Source: Anaerolineae bacterium (GTDB taxonomy: Bacteria > Chloroflexota > Anaerolineae > DUEN01). Taken from it: a stretch of DNA of 64,000 nucleotides. Positions within the stretch are counted from its first letter, which is position 1; each line of letters starts with the position of its first letter. The DNA is taken from positions 1-64,000 of the forward strand of contig JANXBS010000013.1 in the NCBI GenBank assembly GCA_025060615.1, written 5' to 3'. The notes under the pieces were generated by a model. That model was not told where the DNA came from, did no database searches, and worked only from the letters and a program-made list of their open reading frames with translations. Positions 9,058 to 18,857 of the stretch are shown here, piece by piece. A program made the translations under genes and the position numbers.

Positions 9058-10407
9058 ATGATTACCGAAACGATCACTTTCCCTTCTGATTTCCTTTGGG
9101 GCACGGCTACCTCGGCCCATCAGGTGGAGGGCGATAACCGCAACAATCAGTGGTGGGCATGGGAGCAGCAGCCCGGACGCATCTGGCGGGGCGATCGCTC
9201 CGGAGGGGCCTGTGGATGGTGGATGCCTGGCGGCGCGGAGGCCGACCTGGACCTGGCCGCGGAGATGGGCCAGAAGGCTCATCGGCTGTCAGTGGAATGG
9301 AGCCGTATTGAGCCCAGCGAGGGAATGTTTGACCGCCAAGCGATCGCGCGCTATCGGCAAATCCTCCAGGCTATGCGCGAGCGCGGCATCGAGCCAATGG
9401 TCACGCTGCATCATTTCACCGACCCGTTATGGGTGGCCCATAGCGGCGGCTGGGAGAACCCAGGTATTATCGAGCGATTCCGACGGTTCGTCCGATACAC
9501 AGTAGGCGAGCTGGGTGACCTGGTCCGGATGTGGTGCACCATCAATGAGCCCAACATTTATGTCGCCTTCGGATATATCCGGGGCGTGTTCCCGCCCGGC
9601 CGACGCCATCCTATCCGCGCCCTGCAGGTACTCAATCATATGCTGCGCGCTCATGCCGCCGCCTATCGGACCATTCATCAAATGGACGGCCAAGCGCAGG
9701 TGGGGTTGGCACATCACATCGCTGTTTTCGAGCCAGCAGATTCATCCTCGGCGCTTGATCGGCTGATGGCCACCGTGCATGACCACGTGTTCAACGCCAT
9801 CTCCCTGTATGCCCCGCACGATGGGATCATCCGCTTCCCGGCCGGCACAGGTCTTGTATATGGGCCGCTGCTCGATAGCCAGGACTTCATCGGCGTTAAC
9901 TACTATGTGCACTATCGTGTTCGATTCGATCCCAGCCGCCGCACACAGGGGTTCGCTCGCTATTTGTTTCCTCCTGGCGCGCCGCTCACGGACATCAAGG
10001 CCGATGGCGAGCCTTATAGCGCGCTCTCGCCAGAGGGTTTCTACCGAGCGCTTCGTCGCGCAGCACAGCTGCGCAAGCCCATCTTCATCACCGAGAACGG
10101 GTGTCCTGACGCGGCCGATCGGGTGCGGCCACGCCTGTTGGCTACATATCTCCCGCAGGTGCATCGCGCGCTGAGAGAAGGGGCCGATATCCGTGGCTAC
10201 TTCCACTGGACGCTGGTGGACAACTTCGAGTGGGCCGATGGATGGGGGTTGCGCTTCGGGTTGATTGAGCTAGATGTGCCCACTGGGCAACGACGCATAC
10301 GGCCCAGTGGATATTTCTACAGAGAAGTCGCCCGCGCCAATGCGCTGACGCCAGAGATGGTGGCGCGTTATGCGCCAGAGCTCAGCGCTTATCCAACCTC
10401 CGCCTGA
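9058..10407 (+). CDS. Glycoside hydrolase family 1 (beta-glucosidase/beta-galactosidase type)
   Basis: This 449-residue retaining glycosidase begins with the GH1 signature FPSDFLWGTATSAHQVEG. The acid/base Glu is in TINEPN and the nucleophile Glu is in ITENG. The C-terminal WTLVDNFEWADGWGLRFGLIELD is also diagnostic. There is no signal peptide, so it should act on imported disaccharides or glycosides in the cytoplasm. The start at ATG 9058 has GGAG about 10 nt upstream. Its last 26 bases overlap the 3' end of the convergent CHAT gene. Confidence 0.93.
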   Translation: MITETITFPSDFLWGTATSAHQVEGDNRNNQWWAWEQQPGRIWRGDRSGGACGWWMPGGAEADLDLAAEMGQKAHRLSVEWSRIEPSEGMFDRQAIARYRQILQAMRERGIEPMVTLHHFTDPLWVAHSGGWENPGIIERFRRFVRYTVGELGDLVRMWCTINEPNIYVAFGYIRGVFPPGRRHPIRALQVLNHMLRAHAAAYRTIHQMDGQAQVGLAHHIAVFEPADSSSALDRLMATVHDHVFNAISLYAPHDGIIRFPAGTGLVYGPLLDSQDFIGVNYYVHYRVRFDPSRRTQGFARYLFPPGAPLTDIKADGEPYSALSPEGFYRALRRAAQLRKPIFITENGCPDAADRVRPRLLATYLPQVHRALREGADIRGYFHWTLVDNFEWADGWGLRFGLIELDVPTGQRRIRPSGYFYREVARANALTPEMVARYAPELSAYPTSA

Positions 10408-11668
10408 TCTCCTCGATAGCTGCGAGCTCGTCCGCCAGTTGGGCCTTTAGATAAGGCGGTGCGAAGAAGCCCATCCGAAGGATTTGCTCTTCCAACACCC
10501 GGCGATTGCGCTCATGGAGCGCCAATGAGCTCTCCAGGTGTTTACGTTCCTCAGCAGAGAGCCGTGTCGCTGAATGCGCCGGCCCGTGTTCAACTGGAGG
10601 CTTTTCCTGAACATCGAAGATCAGCCCCTCAGGCGAACGCAGGAAGAGGACGGGGGCTCCCAGAACGGGATCGGCTGGGAAGTGGATGGAGAGTAGATTG
10701 CGCGCATGCGCCACAGCCGTATCCACATGTCCGGCCTCCGTTCCCGTGCACAGGCTGTGATAGAACTCTCGGGTAAAACGGAGCGAGGCCTCATTGGCCA
10801 GTGGATATTGGTGGGCGATAACGGCTGGGATCCCCCGCTCTACCAGCTTAGGGGCTAGGCCGGCCATAGGCCGAGACGAGGACATCTTAGCTCCCTCGCA
10901 AGTGTTCAGCATCACCAGCTTCATCGAGGGCTCATTCAGGAAAAAGCGGGCGAAGACCTCGTCGTCAATCGGGTCATCCCGGCCGTCTTCTCTATTAAAG
11001 ATAAGGTATCCATGGTCGTTCTGGAAGACACCGTGTCCAATAAAGTGGAAGATGTGGTATCGTTCCTCGAGCAGCGCATCAGAGAGCGTACTGCGGGTGA
11101 CATTGCCTGTGAGGAAGCGGAACTGAAAAGCGCCTTTTAGCTTACGGGTGGCTTTCAGCAACATCGCCCGCTCCCTATCGGCCTCCAGCCCAGATCCGCC
11201 AGGAATGGCAACTAGGGCTTTAAGCGGCAGCGTGGTGCGAAGCGCCCGGATGGGAGCTATATCTAGACATCGGGTGAGAGGGGTCTTTCTAGACGCGCCC
11301 AGAAAATACCTGTGCCGAGGGACGTAAAGGTATTCCCAGGGGAGTGCAGAGATCTCTGGTGGAGCAATGCGCAAACGGATGCGGAGCCCCAGCTCTTCAT
11401 GTCGGATCACCTCGCCCAAGTTGGCCTCAAACAAAGCGGCGATTTCATCGGGGAACAGCAGATTGTAAAGGAAAGCGCCGAACTGGATCAGGAAAGCCGC
11501 GTCGGTTTTCCCCTCCTCTAGCCTTTGTAGGAAGGATGGCATGGACCCGGTGAGAAGATCCTGGGACATCCACCCTTTAGCCCCGCCCTGGGTTGCAGAA
11601 ATGGCCCGTAGGGGATATCCCTGGGCCGTAACAGACTCAACCCAGAGATCGAAATCGTAATACTCCAC
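10382..11668 (-). CDS. CHAT-domain (caspase-like) protease with C-terminal helical hairpin
   Basis: This 428-residue protein has a CHAT domain (about residues 90-350) with catalytic His212 in FHFIGHG and Cys257 in MLNTCEGA. Residues about 370-428 form a helical hairpin (RNRRVLEEQILRMGFFAPPYL followed by AIEEIRRRL). I recognise this style from effector-associated regions in bacterial TIR, NACHT and CHAT conflict proteins. The start is GTG 11668, preceded by AGGAG. It is the last gene of a four-gene operon with three unknown proteins. It probably cleaves a protein when triggered; substrate and trigger are unknown. Confidence 0.85.
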   Translation of the reverse strand: MEYYDFDLWVESVTAQGYPLRAISATQGGAKGWMSQDLLTGSMPSFLQRLEEGKTDAAFLIQFGAFLYNLLFPDEIAALFEANLGEVIRHEELGLRIRLRIAPPEISALPWEYLYVPRHRYFLGASRKTPLTRCLDIAPIRALRTTLPLKALVAIPGGSGLEADRERAMLLKATRKLKGAFQFRFLTGNVTRSTLSDALLEERYHIFHFIGHGVFQNDHGYLIFNREDGRDDPIDDEVFARFFLNEPSMKLVMLNTCEGAKMSSSRPMAGLAPKLVERGIPAVIAHQYPLANEASLRFTREFYHSLCTGTEAGHVDTAVAHARNLLSIHFPADPVLGAPVLFLRSPEGLIFDVQEKPPVEHGPAHSATRLSAEERKHLESSLALHERNRRVLEEQILRMGFFAPPYLKAQLADELAAIEEIRRRLDKR

Positions 11669-11709
11669 GCTGAGATCTCCTGTACGGCAGTTGAATTGGT
11701 AGGTTATTT

Positions 11710-12444
11710 TCAGCTTTCAGGGGATTCCGTCCCATTAGCACCGCCTTGTCCGAAGACGCCTGGAGCATAGAGCTGGAAGAACTTGAGACAGGTGTTGATA
11801 AAGCTGTCCAGGCGACTTGACTTGACCACTTCCGGCGCGACCTCGGCTGGAACGCGATTCAGGGTGTCCAGGATCGCGTCGGCCAGGATCAACAAGGTGT
11901 TCGGCTCTTCTACGTAGGTGGTCCTCTCCCCGTTGTACTTGATCACTTCTAGCGTGATACGCCATCGGTCCGACATAAGGTCATAGTAAACTTGCCGGTT
12001 GATGGTTCGCCAGCTATGGGGGTTCTCTCCGCCGATCGTATAAGCTTCTCTGAGCGCGCTGCCGTAGAGGGCCAAGAGGCTGCGAAGCCAAGCTTTCACC
12101 TTTACGCTCAGGTGAGCTTCCACTTGAGCTAGTAACGCCCGATCATCTCCGGCCCTCGCCAAAAGGGTCAATAGAAAGTTGGCCAGCTCCTCTCCCACGT
12201 AGAAGGCTAAACTGTCGAAGAGGATACCACCTGTATCGGTATTGATCCCTCCGCGCAAATGCTCACCGATGACTCGCTCGACGACCTGCACCGCCTCCGG
12301 CTCCCGTTGAAGAAGCTCAGAAAGGGCGCGAGCGGCTTTCTGAATCTCTTGGCTTTCATCCTGAGGCTGCTCTACGCCTTCGACGGGGGGAAGTGGCAGC
12401 TGAGGCTGCGGCAGATCAGACTGTTCGGTTTCGCCAGCAGTCAT
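11710..12444 (-). CDS. Unknown protein of the CHAT operon (third gene)
   Basis: I do not recognise this 244-residue protein. A Pro/Gln/Glu-rich N-terminus (about residues 1-30) precedes a predicted all-helical body with the segments ALSELLQREPEAVQVVERVI and VGEELANFLLTLLARAGDD and many Leu/Ala heptads. No signal peptide or membrane helix is seen. The ATG at 12444 follows AAGGAGG at ideal spacing; an ATG 36 codons upstream has no site. The CHAT gene starts 41 nt downstream, so they are surely co-transcribed. It could be an adaptor or sensor for the protease. Confidence 0.75.
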   Translation of the reverse strand: MTAGETEQSDLPQPQLPLPPVEGVEQPQDESQEIQKAARALSELLQREPEAVQVVERVIGEHLRGGINTDTGGILFDSLAFYVGEELANFLLTLLARAGDDRALLAQVEAHLSVKVKAWLRSLLALYGSALREAYTIGGENPHSWRTINRQVYYDLMSDRWRITLEVIKYNGERTTYVEEPNTLLILADAILDTLNRVPAEVAPEVVKSSRLDSFINTCLKFFQLYAPGVFGQGGANGTESPES

Positions 12445-12639
12445 TTTGCCTCCTTGTAGTTGGCTTGTCAGGGAGAGAGGGGAAAAGGATTCCTCCCACC
12501 CTGATGGCCGAATGACGGCGTTGTCAGCGTTATATTTGGGGGTAGCGGACAAAGGTTATAGAGGTTTGCGAGGGATGTCGTACTGGGACGCCTCTAAGCC
12601 TTTGGAGATCGGGTGAGCCGCTGCAACGCTCCGGAAGAG

Positions 12640-13119
12640 CTATTCGGTGCAGTCCTTTGCCTCTTTGGTGGCATCCCGATGGTCCCGGGTGATCCAGGTG
12701 CCCTTCTGCTTTTTCAGCCAGGGGCTTCCGCTTTTGGGGGGCTGAAGCTGCGCTGAAGCGAGGGCTTCCGGCCTAAAGGGGAGGGAAGCCCGTGGGCTTG
12801 CAGGGGGAGTAGACAAAGCCACCCGTTTGCTCTCAGCCGCTCGCGACCAGAAGTCCATAAAGGGGGCAATCAGGTCCTGATCTTGCTCGGGCATTTTGGC
12901 TGCAGCTTTCTCAAAAGCCTTGGCCACATCTTCGTACAGCCCTACTATCGCGGCAAACTCACCGGCCGTCTCGAGAGATTTAGCCGCTGCCTGGGCCAGC
13001 TCGGCGATCTCGTTGGTGATCTCCAGCGCCTGGGCAGTGGTCAGTCGTTCCTCTTGATCTAGAAATCTCAGCTTTTCCCGGATGATCGCAGTCACTTCCT
13101 GGGGAGGTAACGCTTTCAC
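12640..13119 (-). CDS. Unknown helical protein of the CHAT operon (second gene)
   Basis: This 159-residue protein is not recognised. Residues 1-105 look all-helical with Ala-rich amphipathic segments (ITNEIAELAQAAAKSLETAG). The C-terminal 50 residues are basic and Pro/Ser-rich and probably disordered. It starts at GTG 13119, which overlaps the stop of the preceding gene (GTGA), so translation is coupled. The downstream gap to the next gene is about 195 nt. Confidence 0.7.
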   Translation of the reverse strand: MKALPPQEVTAIIREKLRFLDQEERLTTAQALEITNEIAELAQAAAKSLETAGEFAAIVGLYEDVAKAFEKAAAKMPEQDQDLIAPFMDFWSRAAESKRVALSTPPASPRASLPFRPEALASAQLQPPKSGSPWLKKQKGTWITRDHRDATKEAKDCTE

Positions 13120-13769
13120 ATCTCTTCACCGCCTGTCTCACGCCGCCCAAGCAGCTCGTTTAGGCTGTCCACCAGTTGGTCTATGGAGTCGAGCAGGCCT
13201 TTGCAGATCTCCTTCGAGTATCGTTGGAGGCCCGTCACCCCCTTGTCAAGGCTGGAGATGGCCTGCTTGATCGCCTCGTGATCAGTCAAATCCTCGCTAT
13301 AAAGCGCATTTAGAGCCGGCTCAAAGAACTGCCGCCAATATCCTTGATACCTGTCTACCGATGTGGCAACTTTGGGGCTGAGCGGATCAATCCTCTTGTG
13401 CCACAACTCGATGTCGCCGTGATAGGCCTTGTCACCGATCTCTTGATAGATGTTCCAGATCTGCCGGATCATCAATCGTCGGATGTCGTGATCCTCCTGG
13501 CGGGCTTTCAGCATAGCGATCGGCTCATAAAGCAGAAAACACTGCTCGGCGGCCTCGCGCGCCTCTACATACTTCGTCACACAGGTATCAAGCTGATCTA
13601 CGATTTTCTTGATCTTGGCCCAGCGGGTAGCCCAGTTGCTGGGAGGCCTTTTGGGCTGCTCTTTCCGTCGGATTCGGATCTCTTCAGAAGAAACCTGCGA
13701 CTCTATGCGCCCACTGGAAAACGTCTCCTTTGGCAGTGCGCTCTCCAGGGCCCTCTCCAAGTTCGGCAT
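13116..13769 (-). CDS. Unknown helical protein of the CHAT operon (first gene)
   Basis: This 217-residue protein is not recognised. It has a basic, probably disordered N-terminus (about residues 1-45). A long helical region follows with coiled-coil character (IKKIVDQLDTCVTKYVEAREAAEQC and, near the end, LLDSIDQLVDSLNELLGRR). The ATG follows GGGGAG. It is first in the operon and has a promoter about 60 nt upstream. Its coupling to the second gene by a GTGA overlap suggests that the two products form a complex. Confidence 0.7.
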   Translation of the reverse strand: MPNLERALESALPKETFSSGRIESQVSSEEIRIRRKEQPKRPPSNWATRWAKIKKIVDQLDTCVTKYVEAREAAEQCFLLYEPIAMLKARQEDHDIRRLMIRQIWNIYQEIGDKAYHGDIELWHKRIDPLSPKVATSVDRYQGYWRQFFEPALNALYSEDLTDHEAIKQAISSLDKGVTGLQRYSKEICKGLLDSIDQLVDSLNELLGRRETGGEEM

Positions 13770-13829
13770 TTCACCGCTCCCCGCAGCTTGACGCCCTCAC
13801 CAGCTCGCAATCCGCATCTGCTCACCGCC

Positions 13830-13859
13830 ACTATAACACATCCCTTGCCAATGCGCCAA
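13830..13859 (-). promoter_or_regulatory. Promoter of the CHAT operon
   Basis: On the minus strand TTGGCG (13859-13854), an 18-nt spacer and TATAGT (13835-13830) lie about 60 nt before the first gene of the operon. No obvious operator is visible. Confidence 0.6.
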
Positions 13860-13908
13860 TTGCTGTGGATGGCTATCTACCAAGCTCAGCGGTGTAGCCC
13901 TCACTGCT

Positions 13909-14664
13909 TCAACTGAAAGCTGCAGCCTGCGGCTCATGGGCCATCGCCGGTCGTCCTTCCTCCATCCAGCGCGGCCCTTCGATCCACTCCTCGCCATCAA
14001 CCCAGACCTCCTTCTTCCAGATCGGGACGATTGCCTTCAGCCGTTCGATAGCGTAGCGACAGGCGTCAAACACCTCCGGACGGTGGCTGGCCGATATGGC
14101 AATCACCACCGAGGCCTCCCCGATCTCCAATCGCCCTAACCGGTGCTGGATCCCGATCGCTCGAATGGAGGGCCAACGTTCCCGGATTTCAGCCCCGATC
14201 TGAGCCATCATTGCCTCGGCCATTCCCAGATAGGCCTCGTACTCCAAATGGTCTACCTGGCGATCGCCGGTGTGATCGCGCACGACGCCCACGAAGGTAG
14301 CGACGGCTCCACAGGCTGGTAGCCTTATACGCCGGATCAGCGCATCAACTGAAAGAGGTTCCCAGGTCAGCTCGTACACATCTACCGTAGCCGCTTCGGA
14401 TCCGCCGCTCACAGGCGGGAAGATCGCCACCTCATCGCCATCATGAAGCGGAGTCTCTGTTGAGGCATACTGGTGGTTGATAGCCATATGAAGCGAACGC
14501 CGAGTGAGGTGGGCATTCGGATACATCTGATCAAGCGTGTGGACCAGATCGGCCAACGTGGCATCGGGTTTCAGCTTCCACGTCAAGCTACCCTGTCCAA
14601 TCGCCTCTCGCAACGATGCGAAGAACCGGACAGTGACCTGGATCTCATTTGCCTCAGCCGTCAT
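13909..14664 (-). CDS. MoaD-MoaE fusion, molybdopterin synthase
   Basis: Molybdopterin synthase adds two sulfurs to cyclic pyranopterin monophosphate. Residues 5-88 are the ubiquitin-like MoaD part, ending at the internal di-glycine FPPVSGG (Gly87-Gly88). Residues about 96-240 are the MoaE catalytic part ([32 protein letters not shown], and PIWKKE with the catalytic lysine). MoaD must end in Gly-Gly to be thiocarboxylated, so the fusion presumably needs proteolysis after Gly88, as known for mycobacterial MoaX. The start overlaps the 3' end of moaC by 11 bases. Confidence 0.92.
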   Translation of the reverse strand: MTAEANEIQVTVRFFASLREAIGQGSLTWKLKPDATLADLVHTLDQMYPNAHLTRRSLHMAINHQYASTETPLHDGDEVAIFPPVSGGSEAATVDVYELTWEPLSVDALIRRIRLPACGAVATFVGVVRDHTGDRQVDHLEYEAYLGMAEAMMAQIGAEIRERWPSIRAIGIQHRLGRLEIGEASVVIAISASHRPEVFDACRYAIERLKAIVPIWKKEVWVDGEEWIEGPRWMEEGRPAMAHEPQAAAFS

Positions 14665-15139
14665 CTTCCGAGCTCCACTCCCCGCTTTTGCCGCCGCGTT
14701 TCTCCACCAGCCGGATCTCGCCGATGATCATGCCTCGATCCACCGCCTTGGCCATGTCGTAGATCGTAAGCGCAGCGACGCTGACAGCCGTAAGCGCTTC
14801 CATCTCGACGCCTGTCTGGCCGTTGCAGCGCACGGTCGCGGTGATCGTCACCCGGCTGGCCTCCTCATCTAGGGTGAAATCCACGCCGACATAGGTGAGC
14901 AGCAATGGATGGCACAGAGGGATAAGCTCCGCAGTGCGCTTGGCGGCCATAATGCCGGCGAGACGGGCTGTTCCCAGGACATCGCCCTTGGGAAGATCTC
15001 CCTCACGGATCAGGCGCAGCGTTTCAGGGCGCATTCGCACCTCGCCGCGCGCGATCGCCTCGCGCGACGTATCGGGTTTGGCTCCCACGTCCACCATGTG
15101 AGCCTGTCCCTGTTCGTCCAGATGCGTGAGCTGAGCCAT
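14654..15139 (-). CDS. moaC: Cyclic pyranopterin monophosphate synthase MoaC
   Basis: MoaC completes the first step of molybdenum cofactor synthesis by forming cyclic pyranopterin monophosphate. The 161-residue protein shows [14 protein letters not shown], the LCHPL active-site loop and [10 protein letters not shown] with the catalytic Asp and Lys. Two ATGs lie 6 nt apart. AGAGGA touches the first (15145) directly but sits 6 nt before the second, so 15139 is preferred. It is translationally coupled to the downstream moaD-moaE fusion. No moaA or moeA is in the window. Confidence 0.94.
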   Translation of the reverse strand: MAQLTHLDEQGQAHMVDVGAKPDTSREAIARGEVRMRPETLRLIREGDLPKGDVLGTARLAGIMAAKRTAELIPLCHPLLLTYVGVDFTLDEEASRVTITATVRCNGQTGVEMEALTAVSVAALTIYDMAKAVDRGMIIGEIRLVEKRGGKSGEWSSEDDG

Positions 15140-15275
15140 CGCCATTCCTCTGTCGTGCGGAGAACCAGCTCGGGCGCGGGGATTATAACATGGAGCCAGG
15201 CCTGTGCCAAAGCAGTGAAAACCTGCTATAATGCCTCGCGTCTTCGCATTCCATTTTGTCCAGGAGGCAAAGACC

Positions 15276-16175
15276 ATGATCGAACGAGTAACGTACGCAG
15301 GTTGGCCCAACTGCTATCGGTTGACCGATGGCCGTATCGAGGCGATTGCCACAACGGACATCGGCCCACGTATTGTGCGATTAGCCTTTGTAAACGGGGA
15401 GAACGCTTTTGGCGCCTTGGAAGAGCAGCTAGGCCTCACTGGTGGAAGCGAGTGGCGGCTTTATGGCGGCCATCGCTTCTGGCATGCCCCAGAGGCCATG
15501 CCGCGCTCCTACTATCCCGATAACGAACCAGTCCATGTGCAGGCTGAAGGAGATACCCTCGTGCTGACGCCACCGCTGGAGAAAACCACGGGCATCCAGA
15601 AGATCCTGACGGTGTCGCTGACCTCCGGGCATTTCGAAATCACCCATACCCTGCGCAACGAGGGGATGTGGACGATCCAGATCGCCCCCTGGGCGCTGAG
15701 CGTGATGGCGATAAACGGCGTTGCCATCGTCCCACACCCTCAAGCACCCGATCCGAAGGCATTGTTGCCCAACCGCACGTTGATGCTCTGGCCGTATACC
15801 CACATGGCTGATCCCCGCTGGCATTGGGGCAACCGGTTCGTGACCCTCCGTCAGGATCCGAAGGCCGGGCCAACCAAGTTTGGCCTCAGCGCGACCGATG
15901 GCTGGTGTGCGTATTGGAATCAAGGCCTCCTGTTCATTAAGCGATTTGACTATCAGCCAGGGGCGACCTATCCGGACAACGGCTGTACGGTGGAGTGTTA
16001 TACCAACGAGCGATTTTTGGAGTTGGAAACGCTGGGGCCGCTGGCGTGGCTGGAGCCAGGCGCCTCCGTTAGCCACGTGGAGCGCTGGTATCTGTTCTCC
16101 GATGTGAGAATGGACATTACCAACGAGGATGATATCGCCTCGGCCCTGGCCCCTGTTTTGAAGCAGACAGCATAA
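15276..16175 (+). CDS. DUF4380 family protein, galactose-mutarotase-like fold
   Basis: This 299-residue cytoplasmic protein of the DUF4380 type begins with [27 protein letters not shown]. It has the [10 protein letters not shown] motif characteristic of this mutarotase-like beta-sandwich family. Function is unknown; binding of a carbohydrate is likely from the fold. The start at ATG 15276 follows AGGAGG at 8 nt, while an upstream in-frame ATG lies in the divergent intergenic region. It is a single gene that ends at a perfect hairpin shared with transketolase. Confidence 0.7.
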   Translation: MIERVTYAGWPNCYRLTDGRIEAIATTDIGPRIVRLAFVNGENAFGALEEQLGLTGGSEWRLYGGHRFWHAPEAMPRSYYPDNEPVHVQAEGDTLVLTPPLEKTTGIQKILTVSLTSGHFEITHTLRNEGMWTIQIAPWALSVMAINGVAIVPHPQAPDPKALLPNRTLMLWPYTHMADPRWHWGNRFVTLRQDPKAGPTKFGLSATDGWCAYWNQGLLFIKRFDYQPGATYPDNGCTVECYTNERFLELETLGPLAWLEPGASVSHVERWYLFSDVRMDITNEDDIASALAPVLKQTA

Positions 16176-16212
16176 TCGGCTTTTAGGCTCTCTTGATCAA
16201 AGCGATAAGGAC

Positions 16213-16243
16213 GGGTGGCAGAAGACAACGCCTTCTGCCACCC
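16213..16243. terminator. Bidirectional hairpin between DUF4380 gene and transketolase
   Basis: A perfect 12-bp inverted repeat, GGGTGGCAGAAG / CTTCTGCCACCC with a 7-nt loop, lies between two convergent genes. No long T tract follows on either side, so it acts as a terminator by position and stability only. Confidence 0.65.
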
Positions 16244-16279
16244 AAAGGGTTATGCCTCGATCTAGGGCGAGGAGCTCCT

Positions 16280-18301
16280 TCATGCAAGGGCAGCCTGCTT
16301 GACCAGGGAACGAGCTACCTCGGCTACGCGCTGAGGGGTGAAACCGAACTTCTCAGCCAGGACTTTGTATGGAGCCGAGGCGCCGAACCGGTCCATGCCG
16401 ATGAAAACGCCCTCTGGCCCTAGATAGCGATCCCACCCCAGGCGCACCGCTGCCTCTATCGCCACGCGGCGGGTGATTGCGGGGGGCAACACTGCCTCTC
16501 GATAGCCTGGCGGCTGCTGCTCGAACAACTCCCAGCTTGGCATGTTCACGACCCGGGCCTGAATCCCCTCGGCAGCCAGCAATTTGCGCGCCTCCAACGC
16601 TAGGATGACCTCTGATCCGGTAGCAAGCAAGATCACATCCGGTTGGCCGTTGGCTGCGTCGGCCAGCACATAAGCCCCTTTGCGCAGCTCGGACGCCGGG
16701 GCCAGTTGCGAACGATCGAGGATCGGCAGGTTTTGCCGGCTCAGGGCCAACGCAGTAGGCCCGCGGCGCGTCAGCGCGACCTTCCACGCCTCCACCGTCT
16801 CGTTGGCGTCTGCCGGCCGGATCACTACCAGGCCGGGGATCGCGCGCAGCGCGGCTAGATGCTCTACCGGCTCATGCGTAGGGCCATCCTCTCCCACGAA
16901 GATCGAATCATGGGTGAAGACGAAAACCACGCGGAGCCCCATCATGGCGGCCAGCCGTATAGAGGGGCGCATGTAGTCGGAAAAGACCAGAAATGTGCCC
17001 CCGAACGGGATCAGCCCGCCGTGCAGGGCCAGCCCATTGAGGATGCCGCCCATACCGTGCTCGCGCACGCCGAAGTGGATGTAACGGCCGCGAAAATCGC
17101 CAGGCTTCACGATCTCCACCCCCTTCGCCCGGGTGTTGTTCGAAGGAGTTAAGTCAGCTGAGCCGCCGATCAGCTCCGGGATAGCGGGGACTAGCGCGTC
17201 GAGCGTCCGACCAGAGGCGGCGCGAGTGGCGATGTCCTTGTCACCTGTCTGGAAGACCGGCAGATGGGCATCCCAGCCCTCTGGCAGCTCGCCGGCCATG
17301 ACGCGCTCCAACTCAGCCGCCAGATCAGGATATTCGGCCCGATAGCGGGCGAACAGCGCGTTCCAGGCCTGTTCCCTTTGGGCACCCTCTTCTACCGCAC
17401 GGCGGAAGACGGCCAACACTTCCGGTGGCACCCAGAACTGAGCATCCTCCGGCCATCCCAGATTGCGCTTGGTGAGCCGCACCTCTTCCTCGCCCAAGGG
17501 AGCGCCGTGAGCCTCCGCGGTGTCCTGTTTGTGGGGGCTGCCATAGGCGATGTGGGTGCGGCAGATGATCAACGAAGGCCGTTCTATCTCGATCTGAGCG
17601 GCGCGAATGGCTGCCTCTACCGCGGCGCGATCGTGGCCATCCACCTGCTGTACGTGCCAGTGATACCCCTGGAAGCGCGCAACAACGTCATCGCTATAGG
17701 CCAGGCTGGTTGGGCCATCAATAGAAATGCCATTGTCGTCGTACAGGTAGATCAGTTTGCCCAGGCGCAGATGGCCGGCCAGCGCAGCCGCCTCGTGGGA
17801 GATCCCCTCCATCAGGTCGCCGTCGCTGACGATGGCATAAGTGTAATGGTCTATGATCTCGAAACCGGGGCGGTTAAAACGGGCAGCCAGAAGGCGCTCG
17901 GCCAAAGCCATACCAACGCCGTTAGCGAAGCCCTGCCCTAATGGGCCGGTGGTGGTTTCCACACCTGGGGTGGGGCCATATTCCGGATGCCCGGGGGTCT
18001 TGCTTTCCCACTGACGAAAGCGCATAAGCTCTTCCAACGGCAGATCATAGCCGGTGAGATACAGCAAACTGTATAACAGCATGGAGCCATGTCCAGCCGA
18101 AAGGACAAAGCGATCCCGATTCACCCACTTAGGATTACGAGGGTTGTGACGAAGAAACCGGGTCCATAGCACAAACGCCGCGTCAGCCATACCCATGGGC
18201 ATCCCAGGATGGCCAGAATTTGCCTTTTGGACCGCATCCATGGCCAGCGTGCGGATCGTGTTGACGCACAGATTCTCCAGTTCCGGTGTGAGCACATGCA
18301 T
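16280..18301 (-). CDS. tkt: Transketolase
   Basis: Transketolase moves two-carbon units between sugar phosphates in the pentose phosphate pathway using thiamine pyrophosphate. The 673-residue length is typical. Visible motifs include [38 protein letters not shown], the ThDP motif starting at [14 protein letters not shown] and the [20 protein letters not shown] segment of the pyrimidine domain. It stands alone behind a promoter at 18341-18369. Confidence 0.97.
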   Translation of the reverse strand: MHVLTPELENLCVNTIRTLAMDAVQKANSGHPGMPMGMADAAFVLWTRFLRHNPRNPKWVNRDRFVLSAGHGSMLLYSLLYLTGYDLPLEELMRFRQWESKTPGHPEYGPTPGVETTTGPLGQGFANGVGMALAERLLAARFNRPGFEIIDHYTYAIVSDGDLMEGISHEAAALAGHLRLGKLIYLYDDNGISIDGPTSLAYSDDVVARFQGYHWHVQQVDGHDRAAVEAAIRAAQIEIERPSLIICRTHIAYGSPHKQDTAEAHGAPLGEEEVRLTKRNLGWPEDAQFWVPPEVLAVFRRAVEEGAQREQAWNALFARYRAEYPDLAAELERVMAGELPEGWDAHLPVFQTGDKDIATRAASGRTLDALVPAIPELIGGSADLTPSNNTRAKGVEIVKPGDFRGRYIHFGVREHGMGGILNGLALHGGLIPFGGTFLVFSDYMRPSIRLAAMMGLRVVFVFTHDSIFVGEDGPTHEPVEHLAALRAIPGLVVIRPADANETVEAWKVALTRRGPTALALSRQNLPILDRSQLAPASELRKGAYVLADAANGQPDVILLATGSEVILALEARKLLAAEGIQARVVNMPSWELFEQQPPGYREAVLPPAITRRVAIEAAVRLGWDRYLGPEGVFIGMDRFGASAPYKVLAEKFGFTPQRVAEVARSLVKQAALA

Positions 18302-18340
18302 ATGACAGAACTCCTTGCAAACAAGGTTTGAGCTATTGAC

Positions 18341-18369
18341 ATGATACCATGCAGGGGATATAAAGACAA
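18341..18369 (-). promoter_or_regulatory. Promoter of transketolase
   Basis: On the minus strand TTGTCT (18369-18364), a 17-nt spacer and TATCAT (18346-18341) lie about 40 nt before the tkt start codon. Confidence 0.65.
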
Positions 18370-18409
18370 TTCAGGCTTCCAAGGATTGAGAGACCTCGGA
18401 AGCCTGAAT
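18369..18409 (-). terminator. Long hairpin upstream of transketolase
   Basis: A perfect 12-bp inverted repeat, ATTCAGGCTTCC / GGAAGCCTGAAT with a 17-nt loop that can pair further, is followed on the minus strand by TTGTCTTT. It probably ends the transcript of the small gene at 18579-18857 and directly abuts the tkt promoter. A leader role for tkt cannot be excluded. Confidence 0.5.
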
Positions 18410-18578
18410 CACAAGGGATCGGGAGCTACTTCCTTCAAGTGAGAGGACAGGCTCTCAGAGAATAGAGGCCATCACGAGAGGATGAAGCTCCATCTGGAGA
18501 GATAAAAAATCCCCTCCCTCGCGCTGGAAGCTGGCCTTGTTCCTTCGAAATCGGCCTTGTCATCTCATGTGAAGTTTG

Positions 18579-18857
18579 CTAAGGTACAACTCGGAACCGA
18601 ATGACGTTGCCTCTTGAACGCTTGTATTCCAGCCGGATCCCTAACTCTTCAGCCGCGCGGTTAAGCCGATTGCGAACTGTTAATTTGCGCTCATTCTCTC
18701 CTAGGATCAGTTCGCCTCCCTCGCCAACAGCAAGTTGCGAGAGATAGCCTTTGTACTCTTCTTTGATCCTTGCGCGCTCACTTGCAATGTTGCTTTGCTG
18801 AGGTTTCTCGAAGAGCTTGTCTGTCTCTTGCGGATCAAGCTTTCTAAACTGTACCAT
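18579..18857 (-). CDS. Small conserved-looking unknown protein
   Basis: This 92-residue soluble protein is not recognised. It is highly charged, with a helical middle and a C-terminal stretch, NRLNRAAEELGIRLEYKRS then RGNVIRFRV, that resembles the end of small DNA-binding or recombination-directionality proteins. No family can be named. An AAGGAGGT site lies 13 nt upstream of the ATG, and a good promoter is at 18896-18923. Base composition is more AT-rich here than around it, which hints at acquisition. Confidence 0.6.
   Translation of the reverse strand: MVQFRKLDPQETDKLFEKPQQSNIASERARIKEEYKGYLSQLAVGEGGELILGENERKLTVRNRLNRAAEELGIRLEYKRSRGNVIRFRVVP

Noticed and set aside
10382-10407. 26-bp overlap of the glycosidase and CHAT genes as a regulatory antisense device
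   Set aside because: Short convergent 3' overlaps are common in compact genomes and no further signal supports regulation.
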